Below are positions 4,347-10,284 of a DNA stretch of 10,284 bases, piece after piece. The stretch comes from UBA11373 sp035291545 (GTDB lineage Bacteria; Actinomycetota; Acidimicrobiia; Spongiisociales; UBA11373), in contig DATDRW010000023.1 in the NCBI GenBank assembly GCA_035291545.1, positions 1 through 10,284 of the forward strand, written 5' to 3'. Each line of letters opens with the position of its first letter. The first letter of the stretch is position 1. The notes under the pieces are model-generated. The model saw only the letters and a program-made list of their open reading frames with translations. It had not been told where the DNA came from and searched no databases. The position numbers and the translations under genes are program-made.

Positions 4347-5948
4347 CTACGCCAGCGCCACCAGATCGAGCAGGCTCTCGTCGAAGTAGACCGTCTCGCC
4401 CTCGGGCATCATCACGGCCCGGTGTGGTTCGAGATCGGCGACGAACCCGGTGTCGTGGCTCACCAGCACGATCGTCCCGGGGTAGGCGTGGAGCGCTTCG
4501 AGCAGGGACTGCTTCGCCTGGGGATCGAGGTTGTTCGTGGGCTCGTCGAGCAGCAGCACGTTGTGCCTCCCCACAACCACCATGGCGAGCGCCAACTTCG
4601 TCTTCTCCCCACCGGAGAGGGTGCCGGCATCCTGTTCGATCTTGTCGCCGAGCAGGAAGTGGCCGAGCACCGAACGCAGGGTGACGTCGATGACACCGGC
4701 GGCCACACCCCGGATGTGGTCCATCACGGTCGTCCCCGGGCGGATCTGCTCGTGCTCCTGGGCGTAGTAGCCCACCGACGCCTTGTACCCCTTTTTGACC
4801 TCGCCGATGTCCGGCGTTTCCTCTCCGGCCAGGATCCGCAGCAGGGTCGTTTTCCCGGCCCCGTTCAACCCCATGATGATCAGTCGCTCGCCGCGCTCGA
4901 CGAATACGTCGACGTCGACGAACACCACGTTGTCGTCGAACGCCTTGGCGAGCTGCACTCCCTCGAGGGGGATTCGCCCCGACGGCTCCGGCTGCGGAAA
5001 CTGCAGGTTCACCCGGCGGCTGCGGGCGGCGACCTCGACGAGCCGCTCCTTCATCTTGTCGGCCCGGGTCTGCATGCCCCTGGCCCGCTTCGACATCTTC
5101 TCGGTGGTCCCCATGAACCGCCTCGCCGTGGCTTCGAGTTGTGCGATCTGGCGCCCCCGGACGGTGTTCTCCCGGATCCGCTGGTCGCGGCGGCGCTCCT
5201 TCTCCGCGAGGTAGAAGGAGTGGGTGCCCCGGTACGATTCGATCGTGCCGTTCTCCAGTGCCAGCACCGAGGTGATGGAGGCGTCGAGCAGCGGCAGGTC
5301 GTGGCTCACCACCAGCAGCGCCCCCCGGTACTCACCGAGGAACCCGACCAGCCACGCCTTGGCGTCGAGATCGAGGTGGTTGGTGGGCTCGTCGAGCAAC
5401 AGCACCTCGGTCTCGGCGAACAGGATCCGGGCAAGTTCGACCCGGCGCCGTTGGCCGCCGGACATGGTGCGCACCGGCTGCGCCATCTCCTCATCGGTGA
5501 TCCCGACCGAAGCGCCGAACCGGCGCGCCTCGGCCTCGGCTTGGTAGCCGCCGGCCACCTGGAACTCCTCCTCGAGGCGTGCGAACTTGCGGATGAGGCG
5601 GTCACGCTCTTGCGGTTCGGCGGTCTCCATACGACGGCGAGTCTCCTCCATGCGACGCTGCACCCCGCCGACATCACGGGCGGCCAGCACCCGCTCGAGC
5701 CCGGTGGCGTTGCGGTGCTCCAGTTCGGGGAGCGCCGCCTCCTGGGAGAGGTAGGCGATGCGACCGGATCGCGCCACCGTGCCCGCCGCCGGTTCCCGGA
5801 GCCGGGCGAGGGTGCGGAGCAGGGTCGTCTTGCCGGCGCCGTTCTGCCCGACCAGGCCCACCTTGTCGCCGGGATGCAGGGCGAATGAGGCGTCGGAGAC
5901 CAGGGTGCGGATTCCGGCCTCCACGACGAGACCGCGGACGATGATCAT
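4347..5948 (-). CDS. ABC-F family ATPase (ribosome-associated type)
   Basis: 533 residues with two complete ABC domains and no membrane segment. Domain one has Walker A GQNGAGKTT (34-42), signature MSGGQ (162-166), Walker B LLLDEP (183-188) and VSHD (214-217). Domain two has GLNGAGKTT (360-368), LSGGE (444-448), LLLDEP (465-470) and VSHD (496-499). Both catalytic Glu are present. The charged linker at about 245-315, between the domains, is the P-site-tRNA-interaction motif region that reaches the ribosomal centre in ABC-F proteins. The family includes translation factors (EttA, Uup) and antibiotic-resistance ribosome-protection proteins; nothing here tells which applies, and housekeeping seems likelier because no resistance context is present. 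The ATG at 5948 gives the normal family N-terminus. It converges with arsR. Confidence 0.93.
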   Translation of the reverse strand: MIIVRGLVVEAGIRTLVSDASFALHPGDKVGLVGQNGAGKTTLLRTLARLREPAAGTVARSGRIAYLSQEAALPELEHRNATGLERVLAARDVGGVQRRMEETRRRMETAEPQERDRLIRKFARLEEEFQVAGGYQAEAEARRFGASVGITDEEMAQPVRTMSGGQRRRVELARILFAETEVLLLDEPTNHLDLDAKAWLVGFLGEYRGALLVVSHDLPLLDASITSVLALENGTIESYRGTHSFYLAEKERRRDQRIRENTVRGRQIAQLEATARRFMGTTEKMSKRARGMQTRADKMKERLVEVAARSRRVNLQFPQPEPSGRIPLEGVQLAKAFDDNVVFVDVDVFVERGERLIIMGLNGAGKTTLLRILAGEETPDIGEVKKGYKASVGYYAQEHEQIRPGTTVMDHIRGVAAGVIDVTLRSVLGHFLLGDKIEQDAGTLSGGEKTKLALAMVVVGRHNVLLLDEPTNNLDPQAKQSLLEALHAYPGTIVLVSHDTGFVADLEPHRAVMMPEGETVYFDESLLDLVALA

Positions 5949-6033
5949 CGCCCGAACCCAGCGTTCGCGAAACCGGCACGCGTCACATCGACCATCGCAT
6001 CATGGGAACCGGGCCTCACCCGGTGGATCGCCC

Positions 6034-6057
6034 GGCACCGTCCGTAGTGACGGCGCC
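6034..6057 (-). terminator. Possible stem-loop terminator between the LLM and ABC-F genes
   Basis: GGCACCGTC (6034-6042) pairs with GACGGCGCC (6049-6057) over nine positions with one wobble and a six-base loop. It lies about 65 bases after the LLM oxidoreductase stop, with a second, smaller hairpin ACCGGG/CCCGGT at 6008-6024. No T tract is present. The rest of 5949-6121 shows no gene. Confidence 0.4.
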
Positions 6058-6121
6058 GGACACGGATCGGTCTTCCGACGGCGATGGTATCAGCACCCAC
6101 CCACCCCCGCCTATCCGGTTG

Positions 6122-6961
6122 TCACCCGAGGACGACGCCGAGCGCCGATGCCATCCGCTCCAGGTCGTCGGGATCCTGTGGAGCGGGCAGCACGAGGCGG
6201 TCGACACCGGCGGCGACCACCGCGGCCACACCGTCGGGAGTCGGCTTGGCGCCCATCGTGACCTCGAGGACGGCCGGGTCGCGCCCCGCCCGTTCTGCCC
6301 ATTTCCGGGCGAAGGCGACCAGACCCGGAAGTCGCTCCACCTCGACACCCGCCGGGAAGAACCCATCACCGATGGTCCCCGCCCTCCTGGCGGCGCGCTC
6401 GCTGTGGCCGCCGATCACGATCGGCACCGGGCGCTGCACCGGGGCGGGTCGCAGGTACACGTCGCGGAACTCCACGGTGGGTCCCGAGAACGACGCCAGA
6501 TCCTCGGTCCACAGTGTGCGCATCACCGCCACGTATTCGTCGGTGCGCTCGCCGCGTCCGGCAAAGGGGACTCCCAACGCCCGAAACTCCTCCTCGAGCC
6601 AGCCCACCCCAACGCCCAGGGTGACCCTCCCTCCGCTGAGCCGGTCCAGGGTCGCCACCTCCTTGGCAAGCACCACCGGGTTGCGCTGCGGGAGGATGAG
6701 GATCCCGGTGGCGAGGCGAATCTTCGTGGTGGCGGCGGCGGCAAAAGCCAGCCAAATCAGGGGATCCGGCGAGGGGAAATCCTCCGCTCCACCCGCCATT
6801 CTCCCGCTGCGGCTGTAGGGGTAAGTGGAGCGGTAGCCGGAGGGGACGACCACGTGCTCCGTGGTCCACAGCGACTCGAACCCGAGCGACTCGGCCCGGG
6901 CGGCGTACGGCCCGGCGGCATCGGGGGCCGCCCCATTGACGTAGATGAGACCGACCTTCAC
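6122..6961 (-). CDS. F420-dependent LLM-class oxidoreductase (Rv2161c-like family)
   Basis: 279 residues from GTG. A luciferase-like TIM barrel is shown by VKVGLIYVN, GFESLWTTEHVVVPSGY (E35-H36), TTKIRLATGILILPQRNPVVLAKEVATLDRLSGGRVTLGVGVGW (80-121) and PVPIVIGGHS (179-187). This layout fits the TIGR03619-type group of probable F420-dependent oxidoreductases common in actinobacteria. The cofactor is inferred from family and the substrate is unknown. The GTG at 6961 gives the standard N-terminus; a longer version from 7006 would add a non-family extension and is rejected. It is divergent from acetoacetyl-CoA synthetase, with heptamer arrays between them. Confidence 0.87.
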   Translation of the reverse strand: MKVGLIYVNGAAPDAAGPYAARAESLGFESLWTTEHVVVPSGYRSTYPYSRSGRMAGGAEDFPSPDPLIWLAFAAAATTKIRLATGILILPQRNPVVLAKEVATLDRLSGGRVTLGVGVGWLEEEFRALGVPFAGRGERTDEYVAVMRTLWTEDLASFSGPTVEFRDVYLRPAPVQRPVPIVIGGHSERAARRAGTIGDGFFPAGVEVERLPGLVAFARKWAERAGRDPAVLEVTMGAKPTPDGVAAVVAAGVDRLVLPAPQDPDDLERMASALGVVLG

Positions 6962-6968
6962 CGGAGCG

Positions 6969-6974
6969 AGGGTA
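6969..6974 (-). promoter_or_regulatory. Putative -10 of the LLM gene, leaderless start
   Basis: TACCCT on the minus strand lies seven bases before the GTG at 6961, and no ribosome site is seen. This spacing fits transcription starting at the GTG. No clear -35 was found. Confidence 0.35.
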
Positions 6975-7016
6975 ACCGGGAGGCGCTGCCCGCAAGAGAG
7001 AGGCACACCGTCGCCG

Positions 7017-7086
7017 TTTCCCGTTGCCCGTTACCCGTTACCCGTTGCCCGACGCCCGTCGCCCGTCGCCCGACGCCCGTCAGCCG
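7017..7086. repeat. Ten-unit NNNCCCG heptamer array
   Basis: Ten consecutive seven-base units: TTT, TTG, TTA, TTA, TTG, ACG, TCG, TCG and ACG, each followed by CCCG, then TCAGCCG. The minus strand therefore carries nine GGG runs separated by exactly four bases, which meets the usual G-quadruplex pattern. It lies between two divergent genes and has no coding value. The same family appears near 4215-4341. Confidence 0.92.
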
Positions 7087-7123
7087 TTGCCACCAGAAAC
7101 CGGGAGCCGCGACGACCCGTGAT

Positions 7124-7179
7124 GGCGGGGCTGCCTGCTGCATGCTGCATGCTTTCCGTCGCCCATCGCCCATCGCGGT
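7124..7179. repeat. CTGCATG and TCGCCCA heptamers before acetoacetyl-CoA synthetase
   Basis: In register with a period of seven come CTGCCTG, CTGCATG, CTGCATG, CTTTCCG, TCGCCCA, TCGCCCA and TCGCGGT. The first half is related in inverted orientation to the element at 9194-9224 on the other side of the gene. Confidence 0.8.
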
Positions 7180-7190
7180 CCCTCCGGTCA

Positions 7191-7196
7191 TATCCT
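7191..7196 (+). promoter_or_regulatory. Putative -10 of acetoacetyl-CoA synthetase, leaderless start
   Basis: TATCCT lies six bases before the GTG at 7203 and no Shine-Dalgarno sequence is present. The spacing is the same as at arsR. There is no good -35. Confidence 0.45.
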
Positions 7197-7202
7197 GCGG
7201 CC

Positions 7203-9119
7203 GTGTCCGACATCGTGTGGGAGCCCTCGCCGCAACGGGTGGCAGCCGCCAACCTGACCGCCTTCGCCCGGCGACTCCCCGGCACCCCGACGACCTACGA
7301 CGCGCTGTGGCGATGGTCGATCGAACACCGCGGGGAGTTCTGGCAGGCGGTGTGGAACGACGGTGGGGTGATCGCCTCACGACCACCCGACCGCCCGGTG
7401 GGACGAGAGGCGATGCCGGGGACCGAGTGGTTCCCCGGCGCCCGGCTCAATTTCGCCGAGAACCTGCTGCGCCGCAGCGACGCCACGCCGGCGATCATCC
7501 ACGCCTCCGAGAGCACCGGTTGCGTTGTGATCACCTGGGCGGAGCTGCGCGACCTGGTGGGAAGAGCCCGCAACGGACTGCTTCGCCTCGGGGTCGGGAG
7601 CGGAGACCGCGTGGCCGCAATGCTCCCCAATGGTCCCGAGGCGGTGATCGGGATGCTGGCGGCGGCATCGCTCGGGGCAATCTGGTCTTCGTGCTCCCCC
7701 GACTTCGGACCGCTCGGCGTCATCGACCGATTCGGGCAGATCGAGCCGAGGGTTCTGATCGCGGTGAGTGGCTATCGCTACAACGGCAAGGACCACGACA
7801 TCACCGCCACGATCGCCCGGGCCGTCGCCACGATCCCGTCCATCCAGCACCTGGTGCTCGTCGGCGGCCCCCGGGAGGGACTGCCTCGTGCCACCACCTG
7901 GGAGGCCCTCCTCACCGAGCCCGCCCCACTCCAGTTCGCCCAGCTCCCGTTCGATCACCCGCTCTGCATCCTCTACTCGTCCGGGACGACCGGAAAACCC
8001 AAGAGCATCGTTCACGGAGCCGGCGGCACGCTGCTCAAGCACCTCTGCGAGCACCGCCTGCACAGCGACCTCAAGGCGGGCGATCGGGTGTTCTGGTTCA
8101 CGACGTGTGGGTGGATGATGTGGAACTGGTTGGTGAGCGGTCTCGCCTCGGAAGCCACCATCGTGCTCTACGACGGCAGCCCATCGCACTCCTCGTTGGA
8201 GGTGCTGTGGCGCCTGGCGGGCACCGTCGGGATCACTCACTTCGGTGTCAGCCCCCGGTTTCTCGCCGCCAGCGCCTCCGCCGGACTGGCCCCGGGAACC
8301 TTTGCCGACCTCACCGCAATGCGGTTTCTCGGGTCCACCGGGTCGCCGCTCCACCCCGAGCAGTTCGACTGGGTGTACCGCAACGTGAAGAGCGACGTAC
8401 AGTTGGCGTCGATCAGCGGAGGCAGCGACATCGTGGGTTGCTTCGCCCTCGGGGTGCCGACGTTGCCGGTGCGACGGGGCGAGTTGCAGGCGCGGGCCCT
8501 GGGAACGGCAGTCGAGGCCTGGAACGCAGCGGGACAACCCGTGATCGGCGAGAAGGGGGAACTGGTGTGCACCCGACCCTTTGTCTCCATGCCGGTGGCG
8601 TTCTGGCGCGACCCGGACGGTTCCCGCTACCGCGAGGCCTACTTTGCGGCGAGCCCCGGGGTGTGGACGCACGGCGATTACATCGAGATCCGTCCCGAGG
8701 GAGGGGTCGTGATCTACGGCCGCAGCGACACGACCCTCAATCCCGGCGGAGTGCGCATCGGCACGGCCGAGATCTATCGGGCCGTAGAAACGATGCCGGA
8801 GGTCGCCGATTCGATTGCGGTCGGCCACGACACCGACGGTGAGATCGAGGTGGTGCTCTTTGTCGTACTGGCGGGGGGAGCCACCCTCGACGACGACCTC
8901 GTCGGCCGGATCAAGGCCCGGATTCGGGCCGAGACCTCGCCGCGCCACGTCCCGGGTCGGGTACTCGCCGTCGATGCGGTGCCGTACACGATCTCAGGGA
9001 AGAAGGTCGAGAAAGCAGTCCGGGCCATCCTCGCCGGCGAGCCGGTCACCAATCGCGACGCGCTGGCGAATCCGGAGTCACTCGCCCAGTACGAAAGCAA
9101 GCTCACAGACGACAGATGA
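7203..9119 (+). CDS. Acetoacetyl-CoA synthetase (acetoacetate-CoA ligase)
   Basis: 638 residues, normal for the family. It activates acetoacetate to acetoacetyl-CoA with ATP (ANL adenylating superfamily), feeding ketone-body or polyhydroxybutyrate-related carbon into acetyl-CoA metabolism. Family-specific features are the N-terminal domain ending GTEWFPGARLNFAENLLRR, SPDFGPLGVIDRFGQIEPRVL (165-185), the phosphate loop YSSGTTGKPKS (258-268), TTCGWMMWNWLVSG, GGSDIVGCF (406-414), YGRSDTTLNPGGVRIGTAEI (505-524) and the C-terminal catalytic Lys K600 in YTISGKKVE, the Lys often acetylated in this superfamily. The GTG start gives the usual N-terminus without extension. The last four codons and the stop lie in a CAGAYGA heptamer array. 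It is monocistronic here. Confidence 0.93.
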   Translation: MSDIVWEPSPQRVAAANLTAFARRLPGTPTTYDALWRWSIEHRGEFWQAVWNDGGVIASRPPDRPVGREAMPGTEWFPGARLNFAENLLRRSDATPAIIHASESTGCVVITWAELRDLVGRARNGLLRLGVGSGDRVAAMLPNGPEAVIGMLAAASLGAIWSSCSPDFGPLGVIDRFGQIEPRVLIAVSGYRYNGKDHDITATIARAVATIPSIQHLVLVGGPREGLPRATTWEALLTEPAPLQFAQLPFDHPLCILYSSGTTGKPKSIVHGAGGTLLKHLCEHRLHSDLKAGDRVFWFTTCGWMMWNWLVSGLASEATIVLYDGSPSHSSLEVLWRLAGTVGITHFGVSPRFLAASASAGLAPGTFADLTAMRFLGSTGSPLHPEQFDWVYRNVKSDVQLASISGGSDIVGCFALGVPTLPVRRGELQARALGTAVEAWNAAGQPVIGEKGELVCTRPFVSMPVAFWRDPDGSRYREAYFAASPGVWTHGDYIEIRPEGGVVIYGRSDTTLNPGGVRIGTAEIYRAVETMPEVADSIAVGHDTDGEIEVVLFVVLAGGATLDDDLVGRIKARIRAETSPRHVPGRVLAVDAVPYTISGKKVEKAVRAILAGEPVTNRDALANPESLAQYESKLTDDR

Positions 9120-9224
9120 CAGACATCAGGCGAGGGGCGAACAAGCCTGCAGCATGCAGCCCCATCAGAGATCGCGGGTGGCAGATGCGAGGGAAGCCTG
9201 CAGCATGCAGCGTGCAGCCCCGCC
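9106..9224. repeat. Composite repeat after acetoacetyl-CoA synthetase
   Basis: It opens with the heptamers CAGACGA, CAGATGA, CAGACAT (9106-9126), which include the gene's stop. Then a perfect 18-base direct repeat AAGCCTGCAGCATGCAGC occurs at 9143-9160 and 9194-9211. The second copy extends as GCCTGCA, GCATGCA, GCGTGCA, again with period seven, and its complement (9194-9224) matches the element at 7124-7157. Confidence 0.85.
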
Positions 9225-9253
9225 CTCTCTGACCTGCTCCACCCCGCGTCTCT

Positions 9254-9274
9254 GGCTGGAGCCTGGCGCCTGGT
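9254..9274. repeat. GCCTGGN heptamers before the kinase stop
   Basis: Three degenerate units GGCTGGA, GCCTGGC, GCCTGGT occupy the last bases before the kinase stop codon on the minus strand. They form another seven-base array with a different sequence. Confidence 0.6.
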
Positions 9275-9277
9275 GAC

Positions 9278-10180
9278 TCAGAAGGGCAACCTCGAACGCA
9301 ACAGGGCGACGTCAAGATCGTCGCGCACGGTCTCGAGTGTCTCCACGGCGAGACTCGCCGCCGCCAGTCCCCACCCCATCGGATCGGTCTCGCCCCGCGA
9401 CACCGCCGCCAGGTATCCCGCCAGCAGGGCGTCGCCCGCCCCGGTGACGTCGACGATGGGATCGTGTTCCACGGCCGGGCGGCGCACCACCGCGGCGGCG
9501 TCTGCAACCAGCACACCTTGCCCGCCGAGCGTGATCACCACGCGTTCGACGCCGGAGCGCACCAGGGCATGCGCCGCCTCCTCCAGGTCGACGAGGCCGG
9601 TGAGGGCGGTCGCCTCGGCGGCGTCGGGAAACACCGCAGCCGCCCCCGGGAGCAGCGGGAGGAGCCGTGGCGCCTTGACGACGGACACCGGGTCGAGGAA
9701 CAGCACGCTGCGCACCGCGGAGAGCGCCGCCAGTCCCCCGGGAGCGGGGTTGGCGTCGGCGCACCAGATGACCCCACTGCCGTGCCGGCTCACCGCCGGG
9801 CCGACCACCGACCCGTCGAGACGGTCGTAGATCGCCATGTCGGCGATCCCGAACGCGAGCGATCCCCCGCCGTCGAGCACCGCGGTGTAACTCGCGGTGG
9901 CGGCGCCCGGCAGGACCACCACGTCCTCGACTCCCACCCCCTCCCCGGCGACCCGGGCCAGCAAACCCTGCCCCGCCGCGTCGTCGCCGACCACCGAGAT
10001 GATGGAGACCGGCACACCGAGTCGGGCGAGGGTGCGGGCAATGTTGCCGGCGACCCCGCCCGGTGTCCGGGACACCACGGCCGGGTTCGAGGTTCCGGAG
10101 ATCACCGGGCCGGACACGCGCGCCTTGGCGTCGACGTGCAAGGCGCCGACACAGACGACCGGCCTCAACGGCGCCACCAT
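9278..10180 (-). CDS. PfkB-family kinase, pseudouridine kinase (PsuK)-like
   Basis: 300 residues from the ATG at 10180. It resembles Escherichia coli PsuK along its length: VVCVGALHVDAKARVSGPV, GTSNPAVVSRTPGGVAGNIA (29-48), ISVVGDD, a PGAATASYTAVLDGGGSLAFGIADM segment that matches the PsuK lid and substrate region, CADANPA, LFLDPVSVVK, VVITLGGQGVLV, and the PfkB signature VDVTGAGDALLAGYL with the catalytic Asp at about 250. PsuK phosphorylates pseudouridine, which PsuG then splits into uracil and ribose 5-phosphate. A different nucleoside or sugar substrate cannot be excluded. Upstream in-frame TTG (10198) and downstream GTG (10177) are alternative starts. A TACATT (10197-10202, minus strand) may be the -10, with GAGG close to the start. 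Confidence 0.83.
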   Translation of the reverse strand: MVAPLRPVVCVGALHVDAKARVSGPVISGTSNPAVVSRTPGGVAGNIARTLARLGVPVSIISVVGDDAAGQGLLARVAGEGVGVEDVVVLPGAATASYTAVLDGGGSLAFGIADMAIYDRLDGSVVGPAVSRHGSGVIWCADANPAPGGLAALSAVRSVLFLDPVSVVKAPRLLPLLPGAAAVFPDAAEATALTGLVDLEEAAHALVRSGVERVVITLGGQGVLVADAAAVVRRPAVEHDPIVDVTGAGDALLAGYLAAVSRGETDPMGWGLAAASLAVETLETVRDDLDVALLRSRLPF

Positions 10181-10212
10181 TGCCTCATGCCCGGGCAATG
10201 TAGGCGCCCTTT

Positions 10213-10233
10213 GCCGCCCGGGAGGCGGCTTTT
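10213..10233 (+). terminator. Intrinsic terminator-like hairpin in the divergent region
   Basis: GCCGCC, loop CGGGA, GGCGGC, then TTTT on the plus strand. It is the only U-tailed hairpin I see in the window. It lies between two divergent starts, so it could stop stray plus-strand transcription or act as an attenuator if the right-hand gene has an upstream promoter. Confidence 0.55.
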
Positions 10234-10244
10234 GATCCGCTGCC

Positions 10245-10250
10245 TACCAT
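10245..10250 (+). promoter_or_regulatory. Putative -10 of the right-edge gene
   Basis: TACCAT fits the TANNNT form. It would give a leader of about 20 bases that includes the ribosome site GAGGAAGGA (10264-10272). There is no clear -35. Confidence 0.35.
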
Positions 10251-10276
10251 CGCCCCGCATCGCGAGGAAGGACACC

Positions 10277-10284
10277 GTGAATCA
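10277..10284 (+). CDS. Start of a gene cut by the right edge
   Basis: GTG AAT CA follows a strong GAGGAAGGA ribosome site by four bases. Only two full codons are visible, so the product cannot be identified. Given the divergent PsuK-like kinase, a pseudouridine-5'-phosphate glycosidase (PsuG) is a reasonable guess, but nothing in the visible codons tests it. Confidence 0.5.

Noticed and set aside
4347..5948. Antibiotic-resistance ABC-F protein
   Set aside because: The sequence supports ABC-F membership, but neither the linker nor the neighbours indicate resistance, so no such claim is made.
6002..8842. 946-codon plus-strand open frame
   Set aside because: It overlaps the LLM gene in antisense and the synthetase gene out of frame, and is Arg/His/Pro-rich, a typical GC-rich shadow.
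7124..9224. Insertion sequence around the synthetase
   Set aside because: There is no transposase and no target-site duplication, and the flanking elements are short and imperfect; kept only as a repeat observation.

Overview
The window is GC-rich DNA with compact genes, an F420-type luciferase-like oxidoreductase, a thiol-sensing ArsR of the corynebacterial type, and several genes whose -10-like element sits 6-7 bases before a GTG start, as expected for leaderless mRNAs. Together these suggest an uncultured actinobacterium, possibly Acidimicrobiia-like. The lineage is an inference from style and family content, not from a marker gene.

Left part (1-3408, all minus strand). A NarX/NarL-type two-component operon (histidine kinase 2056-3408, response regulator 1433-2059, four-base ATGA overlap) ends at a strong stem-loop. 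Downstream lies a secreted lipoprotein (216-1154) with a Thr-rich linker and an ethylbenzene-dehydrogenase-related haem-binding-type domain. It is followed by a small membrane ORF (20-175) that reads well through an in-frame TGA, and by a translationally coupled gene cut off by the window edge. The kinase pair plausibly controls this respiratory or electron-transfer cluster.

Middle (3409-4214). A 500-base divergent region between the kinase gene and arsR carries a GC-rich duplication, six tandem CGCAATT heptamers, two copies of a 60-base repeat, and what I consider the main discovery. This is a complete miniature transcription unit on the minus strand: promoter, GGAGG ribosome site, 26-codon Cys-rich ORF with 6 Cys, and a 9-bp stem-loop terminator. 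It faces away from arsR, and the two promoters overlap on one 26-bp dyad. The layout recalls smtA/smtB, a metallothionein gene divergent from its ArsR/SmtB-family repressor.

Right part (4347-10284). An ABC-F ATPase (minus) and an F420-dependent LLM oxidoreductase (minus) are followed by a divergent acetoacetyl-CoA synthetase (plus). A PsuK-like pseudouridine kinase (minus) follows, and a second, truncated gene (plus) starts at the right edge, divergent from the kinase; it could be the kinase's glycosidase partner.

Nearly every intergenic space in 3500-9280 contains a short tandem array, and although the sequences differ (CGCAATT, NNNCCCG, CTGCATG, CAGAYGA, GCNTGCA, GCCTGGN) the period is always seven bases. 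Two of the arrays place GGG runs every seven bases on one strand and so have quadruplex potential.
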